DNA of 64,000 nt, taken from the NCBI RefSeq assembly GCF_009696145.1, contig NZ_VUMO01000001.1:124001-188000 (forward strand), written 5' to 3'. The position numbers and the translations under genes are program-made. Source of the stretch: Pseudoramibacter porci (GTDB lineage: Bacteria; Bacillota; Clostridia; Eubacteriales; Eubacteriaceae). Under the pieces are notes generated by a model, which saw nothing but the letters and a program-made list of their open reading frames with translations, was not told where the DNA came from and did not search any database. Of the stretch, positions 28,614 to 37,017 are shown one piece after another (positions within the stretch are counted from its first letter, which is position 1; every line of letters begins with the position of its first letter).

Positions 28614-29785
28614 GACAAGTTTTTACGCAAATTCCCTGCTACGCTGGGGACGTGTCAGGTGCGGCCTCTGCACTTTATGAATTGGGCGGCATGGTCGTGA
28701 TCCACGATCCCTCCGGCTGCAATTCGACGTTCAACACCCACGACGAAACGCGGTGGGCCGATCGGGAAAGCTTGATTTTCATTTCAGGCCTTAACGATAT
28801 GGACGCGATTGTCGGCAACGACGAAAAATTTGTCGACGACGTGGTTGAGGCGGCTCAAAATCTCCAGCCCCGGTTTATTGCCCTGTGCAATTCGCCGATC
28901 CCGTACATTATTGGGACCGATTTCGAGGGGCTTTCCGAAATGATCGAGGATCAAACTGGCGTGCCGGTGTTCTACATTCCGACCAATGGTCTTCACGATT
29001 ACGTCGACGGTGCAAGCCGGGCTTTTGAAGCTGTGGCCAAAGTTTTAGTTGCGGATTCAGACGCCGTAAAACGGCCCCGCAGCGTAAATATTCTCGGTCT
29101 GACACCTTTGGATTTTGATGTGTCGGGCAGTGCCGCCTCTCTGGAGCGCAAGCTGATTGAGGTCGGATGGCAGATTCAGTCGAACTGGGCCCTCGATTGC
29201 GATCCCGATCAGATCCGGCGGGCAGGCGGTGCAGCCGTTAACCTCGTGGTTTCTTCGACCGGGTGGCGCGCGGCAAAGGTGCTGCAGGATCGGTTTGGAA
29301 CGCCGGCAGTGGCGGGATGTCCGGTCGGGGCTTTTTCAGAATCGGTGTTTGAGGCCCTCGAATGCAGCGCGCGAGACGCTCAGATCCGATTGCCTTACCG
29401 CGATCAGATTCAGAGCTCAAAAGCCACAGAAGGGCAGATTGCAGTCATCGGTGAAGCAGTCCAAGCCGGTTCGATCGCGGCGGCGCTAACGGCCACACAA
29501 GAGAAGCCGGTTCGTGTGATCGTCCCGACGGAAGGTGCAGACGCGCTGGTACCCAATGCGTCGATGCGCATCAAAGGCGAAGCGGAAATCAAGGCATCCC
29601 TTGACGGCGCGCGGATCGTTGTCGCAGATCCGCTTTACGCCCCTTTGGCGCCCAAGGGGGCGCAGCAGATTCCGCTGCATCATTTTGCTTTTTCCGGGAG
29701 AATTGGGTTCAATCAAGCGGTTAATCTTTTTGACGATCAGGCATTCAGCAATTTAGAAAAGGAGATAGAAGATGGCAACACTTAA
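28610..29785 (+). CDS. Nitrogenase component 1-like protein (K-type), copy 2
   Basis: The 391-residue protein aligns by eye with the copy-1 K protein: DVSGAASALYELGG, DPSGCNSTFNTHDETR, SGLNDMDAIVG and PIPYIIGTD. It carries Cys10, Cys37 and Cys93. The spacings (27 and 56) are close to those of the three P-cluster cysteines of NifK (25 and 58), so a cluster at the D-K interface is likely. ATG 28610 overlaps the upstream stop. An ATG at 28589 with AAGGAT upstream is an alternative that would add seven residues. The hydF start lies inside its last 14 bases. Confidence 0.78.
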   Translation: MRQVFTQIPCYAGDVSGAASALYELGGMVVIHDPSGCNSTFNTHDETRWADRESLIFISGLNDMDAIVGNDEKFVDDVVEAAQNLQPRFIALCNSPIPYIIGTDFEGLSEMIEDQTGVPVFYIPTNGLHDYVDGASRAFEAVAKVLVADSDAVKRPRSVNILGLTPLDFDVSGSAASLERKLIEVGWQIQSNWALDCDPDQIRRAGGAAVNLVVSSTGWRAAKVLQDRFGTPAVAGCPVGAFSESVFEALECSARDAQIRLPYRDQIQSSKATEGQIAVIGEAVQAGSIAAALTATQEKPVRVIVPTEGADALVPNASMRIKGEAEIKASLDGARIVVADPLYAPLAPKGAQQIPLHHFAFSGRIGFNQAVNLFDDQAFSNLEKEIEDGNT

Positions 29786-30965
29786 CGAAACGCCGGCAGG
29801 CGAACGGCTCCACATTACATTTTTCGGGAAACGCAACGCCGGCAAATCCAGCGTTGTCAACGCGGTAACCGGTCAGGATCTGGCCGTGGTCTCAGAAAAA
29901 GCGGGCACGACAACGGATCCGGTGGAAAAAACCATGGAAATACTGCCTTTGGGGCCGGTGTTGATTGTCGATACGCCCGGGACAGACGATGTCGGTGAAT
30001 TGGGCGCCAAGCGCGTTGCACGAAGTTATCGAGAGATGGAACGCACCGATATCGCGGTGTTAGTCGTAGACGGCGAACGCGGGCTTTCCCGAGAAGACCG
30101 GTCATTGATCGAGCGTTTTAAAGAAAAAAATCTGCCCTATCTCGTGGTGTACAACAAGGCGGACCTGAACACAGTGCGGCCGGAACGCGGCGAAAACGAA
30201 ATTGACGTATCGGCCAAAACCGGCTGGCATATCGATGCCCTCAAGGAAAAAATCGCAGCGCTGCAGCCGAAAACTCAGGATCAGCCGATTATCCGCGATT
30301 TAGTCGCCATGGGCGACGTAGTGGTACTGGTGATTCCAATCGATGAATCGGCGCCAAAGGGACGACTGATCCTGCCGCAGCAGCAGGTGCTCCGCGAACT
30401 GCTTGACATTGGCGCGATAGGCATCTGCTGCCGGGAAACGGAACTGCCTGAAACCTTGAACGCGCTTCAAAAGCCGCCGGCACTCGTCGTAACCGATTCC
30501 CAAGCCTTCAAGAAGGTGGCGTCGGTGGTGCCGCGCTCGGTTCTGCTGACATCCTTTTCGATTTTAATGGCGCGGCACAAGGGATTTTTAAAGACGGCGG
30601 TCGACGGTGTCCGACAGCTGGATCGATTAAAAGACGGGGACAAGATTTTAATGGCCGAAGGCTGTACCCACCACAGACAATGCTACGATATCGGAACGGT
30701 TAAACTGCCCCATTGGATTCAGAAGAAAACGGGGATGCATCTCGTCTTCGAAACGTCGTCGGGCAAAAGCTTTCCGGATGATCTGAGTCCGTACGCGATG
30801 GTGGTGCATTGCGGCGGCTGCATGCAAAGCGGTACAGAGATCAAATCCAGAATGAAAAAGGCCGTCGAACAGCACGTGCCCTTTACGAATTACGGTACCA
30901 TCATCGCTGAAATCAACGGTATACTGGACCGCAGTCTCGAGGTGTTGGATGGCCACGAAAAATGA
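29772..30965 (+). CDS. hydF: [FeFe]-hydrogenase H-cluster maturation GTPase HydF
   Basis: HydF is the scaffold and GTPase on which the di-iron subcluster of the H-cluster is finished before transfer to HydA. The 397-residue product has an N-terminal Era-like GTPase (GKRNAGKSS at 19-27, VDTPGTDD, NKAD), a dimerisation domain, and the C-terminal cluster motif Cys298-x-His300 ... His346-Cys347-x-x-Cys350. This matches the CxH-x(44-53)-HCxxC family signature. It overlaps the nitrogenase-like K gene upstream and hydE downstream. Confidence 0.95.
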   Translation: MATLNETPAGERLHITFFGKRNAGKSSVVNAVTGQDLAVVSEKAGTTTDPVEKTMEILPLGPVLIVDTPGTDDVGELGAKRVARSYREMERTDIAVLVVDGERGLSREDRSLIERFKEKNLPYLVVYNKADLNTVRPERGENEIDVSAKTGWHIDALKEKIAALQPKTQDQPIIRDLVAMGDVVVLVIPIDESAPKGRLILPQQQVLRELLDIGAIGICCRETELPETLNALQKPPALVVTDSQAFKKVASVVPRSVLLTSFSILMARHKGFLKTAVDGVRQLDRLKDGDKILMAEGCTHHRQCYDIGTVKLPHWIQKKTGMHLVFETSSGKSFPDDLSPYAMVVHCGGCMQSGTEIKSRMKKAVEQHVPFTNYGTIIAEINGILDRSLEVLDGHEK

Positions 30966-32016
30966 GGCGCGGATCAAGCAGCTGGCTGAGACCCGGGATC
31001 TTTCGAGGGCGGATTTAAAGCTTCTTCTGCGCACGATTACCGACGCAGAGTCTGAAGAACTTTACGCCCAGGCGCGCCGTGTCCGGGAAGCGGTATACGG
31101 CAAGGCGGTCTATCTTCGCGGCCTCATCGAATTTACCAATGTCTGCAAAAATAATTGCTATTACTGTGGTATTCGGCGGGACAATGCGCACGTTGAACGT
31201 TACCGTCTGGACGATGCGACGATTCTGGAATGCTGTGACCGGGGCTACGATTTGGATTTCAGAACCTTTGTACTGCAGGGCGGGGAGGACCCGACGTATT
31301 CCGATGCGCGAATCTGCAATCTGGTACGGGAAATTAAAAGACGCCATCCGGACTGTGCGGTGACCCTCTCCATCGGAGAAAAATCGGAAGCCAGCTACCG
31401 CGCTTATTTTGAGGCCGGAGCGGACCGGTATCTGCTGCGTCATGAGACGGCCAACCCCGAACATTACCGCACACTGCATCCGCCGGAGCTGTCCGGTGAA
31501 AATCGAAAGCGCTGTCTCAAAACGTTAAAGGCCATCGGCTATCAGGTCGGCGCTGGGATGATGGTGGGCGCACCGGGACAGACCCTCGATTATTTGGTCG
31601 ACGATCTTGTATTCATGCGGGCCCTTCAGCCGGAGATGATCGGCATTGGCCCGTTCATTCCTCAAAAGGATACGCCCTTTGGCGGTCAACCGTCCGGAAC
31701 CTTGAAGATGACACTTCACCTTTTGGCGATCATCAGGCTGATGCAGCCGGACGTCCTGCTGCCGGCGACGACGGCGCTCGGCACGATCGACCCGCTGGGA
31801 CGGGAGAAGGGCATTTTAGCCGGAGCCAATGTTGTCATGCCCAATCTTTCGCCGACGAGTGTCCGCGGCAAATATCTGCTTTACGATGGAAAGATTTGTA
31901 CCGGAGATGAGGCGGCCGAATGCAGACGGTGTATGGCGATGCGGATCGAAAAAACAGGCTACCACGTCGCAGTCGACCGCGGCGATCACATCGCGCTATC
32001 TAACGGGATAAAATAA
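30949..32016 (+). CDS. hydE: [FeFe]-hydrogenase maturation radical SAM enzyme HydE
   Basis: HydE is a radical SAM protein that acts on the iron-dicarbonyl-cyanide synthon made by HydG during H-cluster assembly. The 355-residue TIM-barrel product has the cluster motif Cys66-xxx-Cys70-xx-Cys73 in NVCKNNCYYCGIRR, then LQGGEDP, SIGEK and the family segment GIGPFIPQKDTPF. Start and hydF stop overlap by 17 bases. No hydG occurs anywhere in the window. If HydE acts in the normal pathway, HydG must be encoded elsewhere. Confidence 0.93.
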   Translation: MATKNEARIKQLAETRDLSRADLKLLLRTITDAESEELYAQARRVREAVYGKAVYLRGLIEFTNVCKNNCYYCGIRRDNAHVERYRLDDATILECCDRGYDLDFRTFVLQGGEDPTYSDARICNLVREIKRRHPDCAVTLSIGEKSEASYRAYFEAGADRYLLRHETANPEHYRTLHPPELSGENRKRCLKTLKAIGYQVGAGMMVGAPGQTLDYLVDDLVFMRALQPEMIGIGPFIPQKDTPFGGQPSGTLKMTLHLLAIIRLMQPDVLLPATTALGTIDPLGREKGILAGANVVMPNLSPTSVRGKYLLYDGKICTGDEAAECRRCMAMRIEKTGYHVAVDRGDHIALSNGIK

Positions 32017-32037
32017 TGAGAGAAGGGGGAAATCAAA

Positions 32038-32541
32038 ATGTCTGTACCTGAAATGACCCATTGTATGCACTGCGGTGCAACGCTGCTGCATCGTTATTTA
32101 AAGGATGAGGGCATTGTGCCCTATTGTCCAGTTTGCGAGGCGTATCGCTTTCCGGTATTTAATACGGCGATCAGCACCATTGTCATGAATGAGGGTCAGG
32201 ACCACATTCTGCTGATTCAGCAGTACGGCAGACCAAGCTATATTTTAGTAGCGGGCTACGTGAACCGCGGAGAGGATGCCGAACACGCGGTTTGCCGAGA
32301 GGTGAATGAAGAGATGCAGCTGGAAGTTCAGAAGCTGAAATTCAATCGTTCTCATTATTTTAAGCCCACGAATACGTTGATGCTCAATTTTACAGCGATT
32401 GTGAAGGGAAAACCGGAACCGAACTGGGAAATAGACAGTTGGAAATGGTTCACGATCGAAGAGGCGCGGCAAGTGATTCGGCCAAACAGTCTAGCCAGAG
32501 ATTTTCTGTTGGGTTATTTAGACGGCACGTATCCCTTTTAA
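32038..32541 (+). CDS. Zinc-ribbon Nudix hydrolase (NudC-like)
   Basis: The 167-residue protein opens with a zinc ribbon (CMHCG then CPVC) followed by a Nudix domain with box GYVNRGE ... REVNEEMQL. The ribbon-Nudix order is that of NAD(H) diphosphatase NudC and its relatives, though the protein is shorter than NudC (~260 residues) and the NudC-specific SQPWPFP signature is absent. The substrate is therefore open. It lies 21 bases after hydE and 17 bases before the ThpR-KptA fusion gene, with no terminator visible on either side. It is probably a tail gene of the same operon. Confidence 0.75.
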   Translation: MSVPEMTHCMHCGATLLHRYLKDEGIVPYCPVCEAYRFPVFNTAISTIVMNEGQDHILLIQQYGRPSYILVAGYVNRGEDAEHAVCREVNEEMQLEVQKLKFNRSHYFKPTNTLMLNFTAIVKGKPEPNWEIDSWKWFTIEEARQVIRPNSLARDFLLGYLDGTYPF

Positions 32542-32558
32542 ATTCGACGGAGGCAGCT

Positions 32559-33638
32559 ATGCGGTTGTTTATTGGTATCCATCTGTCAAAAATGCAGTGC
32601 CAGGCCATTGCCCGGGCTCAGGCCGATCTGAAACGCCAAGGCGTCAGTGGGCGTTTCGTCCCAGCGTCTCATCTGCATTTGACATTGGCCTTTCTTGGTG
32701 AATGTGATGCAAATGAAGTGGACGCTGTCGAACGGGTCCTAAAAAAGATACGGTTTACGCCATTTCACCTCAAGCTCAAAACCAATGGACGGTTTGGAGA
32801 TTTGGTTTGGGTGGCGCCGGCGCCGCAGCCAGCCCTCGATGATTTGGACAGCCGGCTCAGAACCGCGCTGAAGCGCATCGGCGTAGCGTTTGACGAGAAA
32901 CCCTTTAAACCGCACATCACGATTTTGAGAAAGGCCAAGAGCGCGAATGCTTTCGCTGTGCATTTAGACTCGGCAGACGGTGTCGTCTCCCGCATCGCCT
33001 TGATTCAGTCTGAACGGGGGGCGCAGGGCGCGCGCTACACGGATTTATTCACGGTGGATGGCCGTGGGCGCACGCACAAAAGCAAGCCGCTGACGCCGGA
33101 AAAGCGGATGACCCGAGACAGCAAATTTTTAAGCCTTGTGCTTCGGCATCATCCGGAGAAAATCGGCGTGGCTCTAGACCATCACGGATGGGCAGATGTA
33201 GACGAGCTCATCGCCGGCATGGCGAAGACCCGCGCCTTTGACCGACCTTACCTTGAAAAAATTGTCCGATGCGATGCGAAACAGCGTTACGCATTCAACG
33301 CCGACGGGACAAAAATCCGAGCGAACCAAGGTCATTCGATTTCAGTGGATGTGGAGCCCGAGCAGCGTGTCCCGCCCGATATTTTGTGGCACGGGACCGG
33401 GGAAAAATCAGTGGCGCGCATATTGGAAGAGGGCCTTCAACCGATGGGACGCCTCTACGTACACCTGTCAACAGATCCTCAGACGGCGGAAAAAGTCGGC
33501 AGCCGCCACGGCAGACCGGTTGTCTTTAAGATTGATGCCGGCCAAATGGCAAGAGATGGTTGTCACTTCTATCTGTCGGCCAACGGCGTCTGGATGACGA
33601 AAAAGGTGCCGCCAGTGTACCTCAAAATATTTTTGTGA
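32559..33638 (+). CDS. ThpR (2H RNA phosphodiesterase) - KptA/Tpt1 (RNA 2'-phosphotransferase) fusion
   Basis: The 359-residue protein joins two RNA end-processing enzymes. The N-terminal ~180 residues are a ThpR/LigT-type 2H phosphoesterase with both HxTx motifs (HLTLAFLG and HITILRKAK), which opens 2',3'-cyclic phosphates to 2'-phosphates. The C-terminal ~175 residues are KptA/Tpt1: SKFLSLVLRHHPEKIG, HGWADVDELI, WHGTGEKSVARILEEGL, HLSTDPQTA and VGSRHGRPVV. Tpt1 removes an RNA 2'-phosphate using NAD+. The join lies near residue 180 after PLTPEKRMTRD. Both halves keep their catalytic residues. ATG 32559 has GGAGG five bases before it, whereas the longer upstream frame lies within the Nudix gene. 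Confidence 0.88.
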   Translation: MRLFIGIHLSKMQCQAIARAQADLKRQGVSGRFVPASHLHLTLAFLGECDANEVDAVERVLKKIRFTPFHLKLKTNGRFGDLVWVAPAPQPALDDLDSRLRTALKRIGVAFDEKPFKPHITILRKAKSANAFAVHLDSADGVVSRIALIQSERGAQGARYTDLFTVDGRGRTHKSKPLTPEKRMTRDSKFLSLVLRHHPEKIGVALDHHGWADVDELIAGMAKTRAFDRPYLEKIVRCDAKQRYAFNADGTKIRANQGHSISVDVEPEQRVPPDILWHGTGEKSVARILEEGLQPMGRLYVHLSTDPQTAEKVGSRHGRPVVFKIDAGQMARDGCHFYLSANGVWMTKKVPPVYLKIFL

Positions 33639-33643
33639 TCGTC

Positions 33644-33672
33644 TTGACAGACGTTTACTTATTATCTATACT
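33644..33672 (+). promoter_or_regulatory. Promoter of the riboflavin operon
   Basis: TTGACA (33644-33649) and TATACT (33667-33672) are separated by 17 bases, about 30 bases upstream of the FMN riboswitch. Confidence 0.85.
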
Positions 33673-33702
33673 AATGTTGTCAATTAAATAATTCATTATT
33701 TC

Positions 33703-33812
33703 AATCTTCAGGGTTGGGTGAAATTCCCTATCGGCGGTAAAGTCCGCGAGCCTTTTTGGCATGATCCGGTGAAATTCCGGGACCGACGGTTATAGTCCGG
33801 ATGGAAGAAGAT
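33703..33812 (+). ncRNA. FMN riboswitch (RFN element)
   Basis: The leader contains the conserved RFN core. It begins ATCTTCAGGG, has repeated GGTGAAATTCC-type arms and CGGCGGTAAAGTCCGCGAGC, and closes with GGATGGAAGAAGAT, which pairs with the 5' strand. FMN binding is expected to favour the terminator directly downstream and switch off riboflavin synthesis. Confidence 0.95.
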
Positions 33813-33834
33813 CGAACTGCTTTGTTATAGCTCG

Positions 33835-33862
33835 ACGCCCTGATTTTTCAGGGCGTTTTTTT
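33835..33862 (+). terminator. Riboswitch-controlled terminator
   Basis: CGCCCTGA pairs with TCAGGGCG around a T-rich loop and is followed by T7. It lies between the FMN aptamer and ribD and is the likely expression platform. Confidence 0.85.
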
Positions 33863-33891
33863 ATTGGCGTCCTGGTAGAAAGGAATCCAAT

Positions 33892-35007
33892 ATGGAAGAA
33901 CCAGAATTGTCATTTGAAGAGGCCATGATGGCCAAAGCTTTAGCCCTCGCTCAAAAAGGCGACGGACGCACTTCGCCCAATCCGATGGTAGGCTGTGTAA
34001 TTGTTAAAAATGGACAGATCATCTCCGAGGGCTACCACGAACATGTCGGCGGCTATCACGCGGAGCGCAACGCGCTGCTGCATTGCGCCGAAGATCCGGC
34101 GGGCGCCGATTTATACGTGACCCTCGAGCCTTGCTGCCACACAGGCCGCACACCGCCGTGTACGGATATTATTATTGAAAAGAATATTGCCCGGGTCTTT
34201 GTCGGGGCACTGGATGTCAATCCAAAGGTCGCCGGTAAAGGCGTGAAGCAACTGCGCGACGCCGGCATTGAAGTCATCACTGGCATACTTGAGGACCAAT
34301 GCCGCAAGTGCAATGAAGTCTTCGAATATTACATGACGACCCATTTGCCCTTTGTCGATGCAAAATACGCGATGACACTGGACGGCAAGATTGCAACGGT
34401 GTCGGGCGACTCACAATGGGTCAGCGGCGAAGCGTCTCGGCAGGCGGTTCACCGTCTGCGCCGACATTACAAAGGGATCATGTGCGGTATTGGTACCGTA
34501 CTCAGCGACGATCCGATGCTTAACTGCCGCATCGCAAACAGCATTGATCCTGTCCGAATCGTTTGTGATACGCATTTGCGCCTGCCGATAGACGCTGCGC
34601 TCGTTCAGACGGCGAGTGACATCCCGATGTGGGTCATCGCCGGCCCAGAAGCTGATCCTGACAAAAAAAGCGTCTTGGAAGATTGCGGTGTTCAAGTCAT
34701 CACGTGCGGGTTGGATAAAAATGGCCAGATCGATTTGAAGCAAGCCTTGAGGATTTTGGCAGATCGGGAAATCGACGGCATACTTCTTGAAGGCGGCAGT
34801 ACGCTGATGGGCGCAGCTTTCAAAGCTCACCTTGTGAATAAGGTGCACGCTTTTATCGCGCCGAAAGTGATCGGCGGAAGTGGTGCACCGTCGCCGGTCG
34901 GCGGTACTGGTGTCGAAAAGATGAGCCAAGCGGTGCAGTTAAGGAAGATGACGCTTACGTCTTATGACCGTGATTTTTGTATCACGGGTTGCCCGCAATA
35001 TGTGTAA
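33892..35007 (+). CDS. ribD: Bifunctional riboflavin deaminase/reductase RibD
   Basis: RibD carries out the second and third steps of riboflavin synthesis: deamination of the pyrimidine and NADPH reduction of the ribosyl chain. The 371-residue product has the N-terminal deaminase (SPNPMVGCVIV, GYHAERNAL with the zinc ligand and catalytic Glu, LEPCCHTGRTPPCTD) and the C-terminal reductase (KYAMTLDGKIA, EGGSTLMGA). It is the first gene of rib operon ribD-ribE-ribBA-ribH under the FMN riboswitch. Confidence 0.96.
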   Translation: MEEPELSFEEAMMAKALALAQKGDGRTSPNPMVGCVIVKNGQIISEGYHEHVGGYHAERNALLHCAEDPAGADLYVTLEPCCHTGRTPPCTDIIIEKNIARVFVGALDVNPKVAGKGVKQLRDAGIEVITGILEDQCRKCNEVFEYYMTTHLPFVDAKYAMTLDGKIATVSGDSQWVSGEASRQAVHRLRRHYKGIMCGIGTVLSDDPMLNCRIANSIDPVRIVCDTHLRLPIDAALVQTASDIPMWVIAGPEADPDKKSVLEDCGVQVITCGLDKNGQIDLKQALRILADREIDGILLEGGSTLMGAAFKAHLVNKVHAFIAPKVIGGSGAPSPVGGTGVEKMSQAVQLRKMTLTSYDRDFCITGCPQYV

Positions 35008-35028
35008 GAAAAATAGGAAGGCGTATGT

Positions 35029-35682
35029 ATGTTTACAGGGATTGTAGAAGAAATCGGTACGATTCAGAGTATCAAAAAAGGGGCAAGGTCGTGTATTTTG
35101 ACGGTCGGTTGCAAGACTGTGCTAGCGGGAACGAAAATCGGAGACAGCATCATGACCGATGGCGTTTGTTTGACGGCAACGGCAGTCGGCAGCCGGTATT
35201 TCACGGCGGATGTCATGTCCGAAACCCTGAACCGCAGTGCACTGGCGAAACTGAAAGTCGGCGACGGCGTCAATCTCGAACGGGCAATGCCGGCAAACGG
35301 CCGGTTCAACGGCCATATGGTGGCCGGGCACATTGACGGCATCGGCATCATCGTCGACAGGCGGCGTGACGACAACGCGGTGTGGTTCACTGTAAGGACA
35401 TCTAAAGACATATTAAATTACATCGTTGAAAAGGGGTCGATCGCGATGTCTGGCATTAGTTTAACCGTGGCCAATGTTGACGACACAGCTTTTGAAGTTT
35501 CGATCATCCCGCACACCCTCGAGGTGACCGCGCTGGGAGAAAAAGATGTTGGCGATGCGCTCAATCTCGAATGTGACATGGTGGGAAAATACATCGAAAA
35601 ATGGTGCGAGCGAATGTTTCGGGACGAAAAACAAAAGGACAGCGGCTTAAGCCTTGAATTTTTAAAAAAATACGGCTTTTAA
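35029..35682 (+). CDS. ribE: Riboflavin synthase alpha chain RibE
   Basis: Riboflavin synthase dismutates two molecules of 6,7-dimethyl-8-ribityllumazine to riboflavin. The 217-residue product begins MFTGIVEEIG and shows the internal repeat of two lumazine-binding domains (NLERAMPANGRFNGHMVAGH; the second half starts DGIGI and contains IAMSGISLTV). It lies 21 bases after ribD. The gene is also called ribC in some species. Confidence 0.95.
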   Translation: MFTGIVEEIGTIQSIKKGARSCILTVGCKTVLAGTKIGDSIMTDGVCLTATAVGSRYFTADVMSETLNRSALAKLKVGDGVNLERAMPANGRFNGHMVAGHIDGIGIIVDRRRDDNAVWFTVRTSKDILNYIVEKGSIAMSGISLTVANVDDTAFEVSIIPHTLEVTALGEKDVGDALNLECDMVGKYIEKWCERMFRDEKQKDSGLSLEFLKKYGF

Positions 35683-35708
35683 TCAATAAATAGAAAAGAG
35701 ACAATAAA

Positions 35709-36983
35709 ATGGCAAAATCAATCGGAACCATTGAACAAGCAGCGCAGGATTTAAGAGATGGCAAAATCATCCTGTGCATTGACGATCCGGACCGCGAAAA
35801 CGAAGGGGACATGATCTGTGCGGCGGAATTTGCAACACCGGAAAATGTGAATCTGATGGCGAGCGAAGCCAAAGGGCTAATTTGTATGCCGATGAGTGAA
35901 GCGTGGTGCCGGAAGCTGGATCTACCGCAGATGGTTGATGAAAATTCAGACAACCACAGCACCGCCTTTACCGTTTCCATCGATCACGTGGACACGACAA
36001 CAGGCATCTCCGCTTATGAACGATCATTGACGGCGATCAAAACGGTTGCGGACGATGTGAAACCTGAAGATTTCAGACGGCCGGGACATATGTTCCCGCT
36101 TCAAGCCCGACGCGGCGGCGTTCTGACCCGCGGCGGCCACACCGAAGCGACGGTCGACTTGATGCACATTGCCGGCTTGAAACCTGTCGGACTCTGCTGC
36201 GAGGTCATGCGCGATGACGGCACAATGATGCGCACCTCTGAACTGTTGGATTTAGCGGAAAAGCACGATTTCACAGTGGTGACCATCGACGATTTGATCA
36301 AATACCGCGTCAAAAACGACACGATTATGGTCAGAGAAGCGGAAGCGGATCTGCCGACAGCTTATGGCAATTTTAAAATTTTTGGTTACCGCAACAAAAT
36401 CAACGGCGAGCATCACGTTGCCTTGACGATGGGCGACGTCGCTGACGGCGAGCCGGTGCTCTGCCGCATGCATTCCGAATGTCTGACCGGAGATGTCTTT
36501 GGCTCTTCGCGCTGCGACTGTGGGGATCAGCTGCATCAGGCCATGCGCCAGATTGCAAGAGAAGGCCGGGGCGTCTTGGTCTATTTGAGACAGGAAGGGC
36601 GAGGCATCGGACTCATCAATAAAATCAAGGCCTACGCCCTCCAGGAACAGGGCTACGATACGGTCGAAGCCAATATTAAACTGGGCTTTCCGCCGGATTT
36701 GAGAGATTACGGCGTCGGCGCGCAGATTCTTCGGGATATCGGCGCGAAACGCCTGCGCCTTCTGACCAATAATCCGCAGAAAATTACAGGGCTTTCCGGA
36801 TACGGCATCACCATTGAGGAACGGGTGCCGATTGAAATCGAGGCTCAGCCCTACGATTACAATTACCTCATGACGAAGCAGAAGCGGATGAACCACATGA
36901 CCCATTACGAACACGACCGCCATGTACACGCTTACCCGATCAGCTACAGCAAGGTGGAAGAAGCTAAAAAGAACGAAGAATAA
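35709..36983 (+). CDS. ribBA: Bifunctional DHBP synthase / GTP cyclohydrolase II RibBA
   Basis: The protein feeds both branches of riboflavin synthesis. The N-terminal half (to ~205) is 3,4-dihydroxy-2-butanone 4-phosphate synthase with [10 protein letters not shown] and the GHMFPLQAR segment. The C-terminal half is GTP cyclohydrolase II with zinc ligands in [15 protein letters not shown] and the catalytic region QEGRGIGL. At 424 residues it is full length. It lies 26 bases after ribE. Confidence 0.96.
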   Translation: MAKSIGTIEQAAQDLRDGKIILCIDDPDRENEGDMICAAEFATPENVNLMASEAKGLICMPMSEAWCRKLDLPQMVDENSDNHSTAFTVSIDHVDTTTGISAYERSLTAIKTVADDVKPEDFRRPGHMFPLQARRGGVLTRGGHTEATVDLMHIAGLKPVGLCCEVMRDDGTMMRTSELLDLAEKHDFTVVTIDDLIKYRVKNDTIMVREAEADLPTAYGNFKIFGYRNKINGEHHVALTMGDVADGEPVLCRMHSECLTGDVFGSSRCDCGDQLHQAMRQIAREGRGVLVYLRQEGRGIGLINKIKAYALQEQGYDTVEANIKLGFPPDLRDYGVGAQILRDIGAKRLRLLTNNPQKITGLSGYGITIEERVPIEIEAQPYDYNYLMTKQKRMNHMTHYEHDRHVHAYPISYSKVEEAKKNEE

Positions 36984-37017
36984 GAATTATTAAGAAAGTA
37001 AGAAAGAAGGAAAAATC

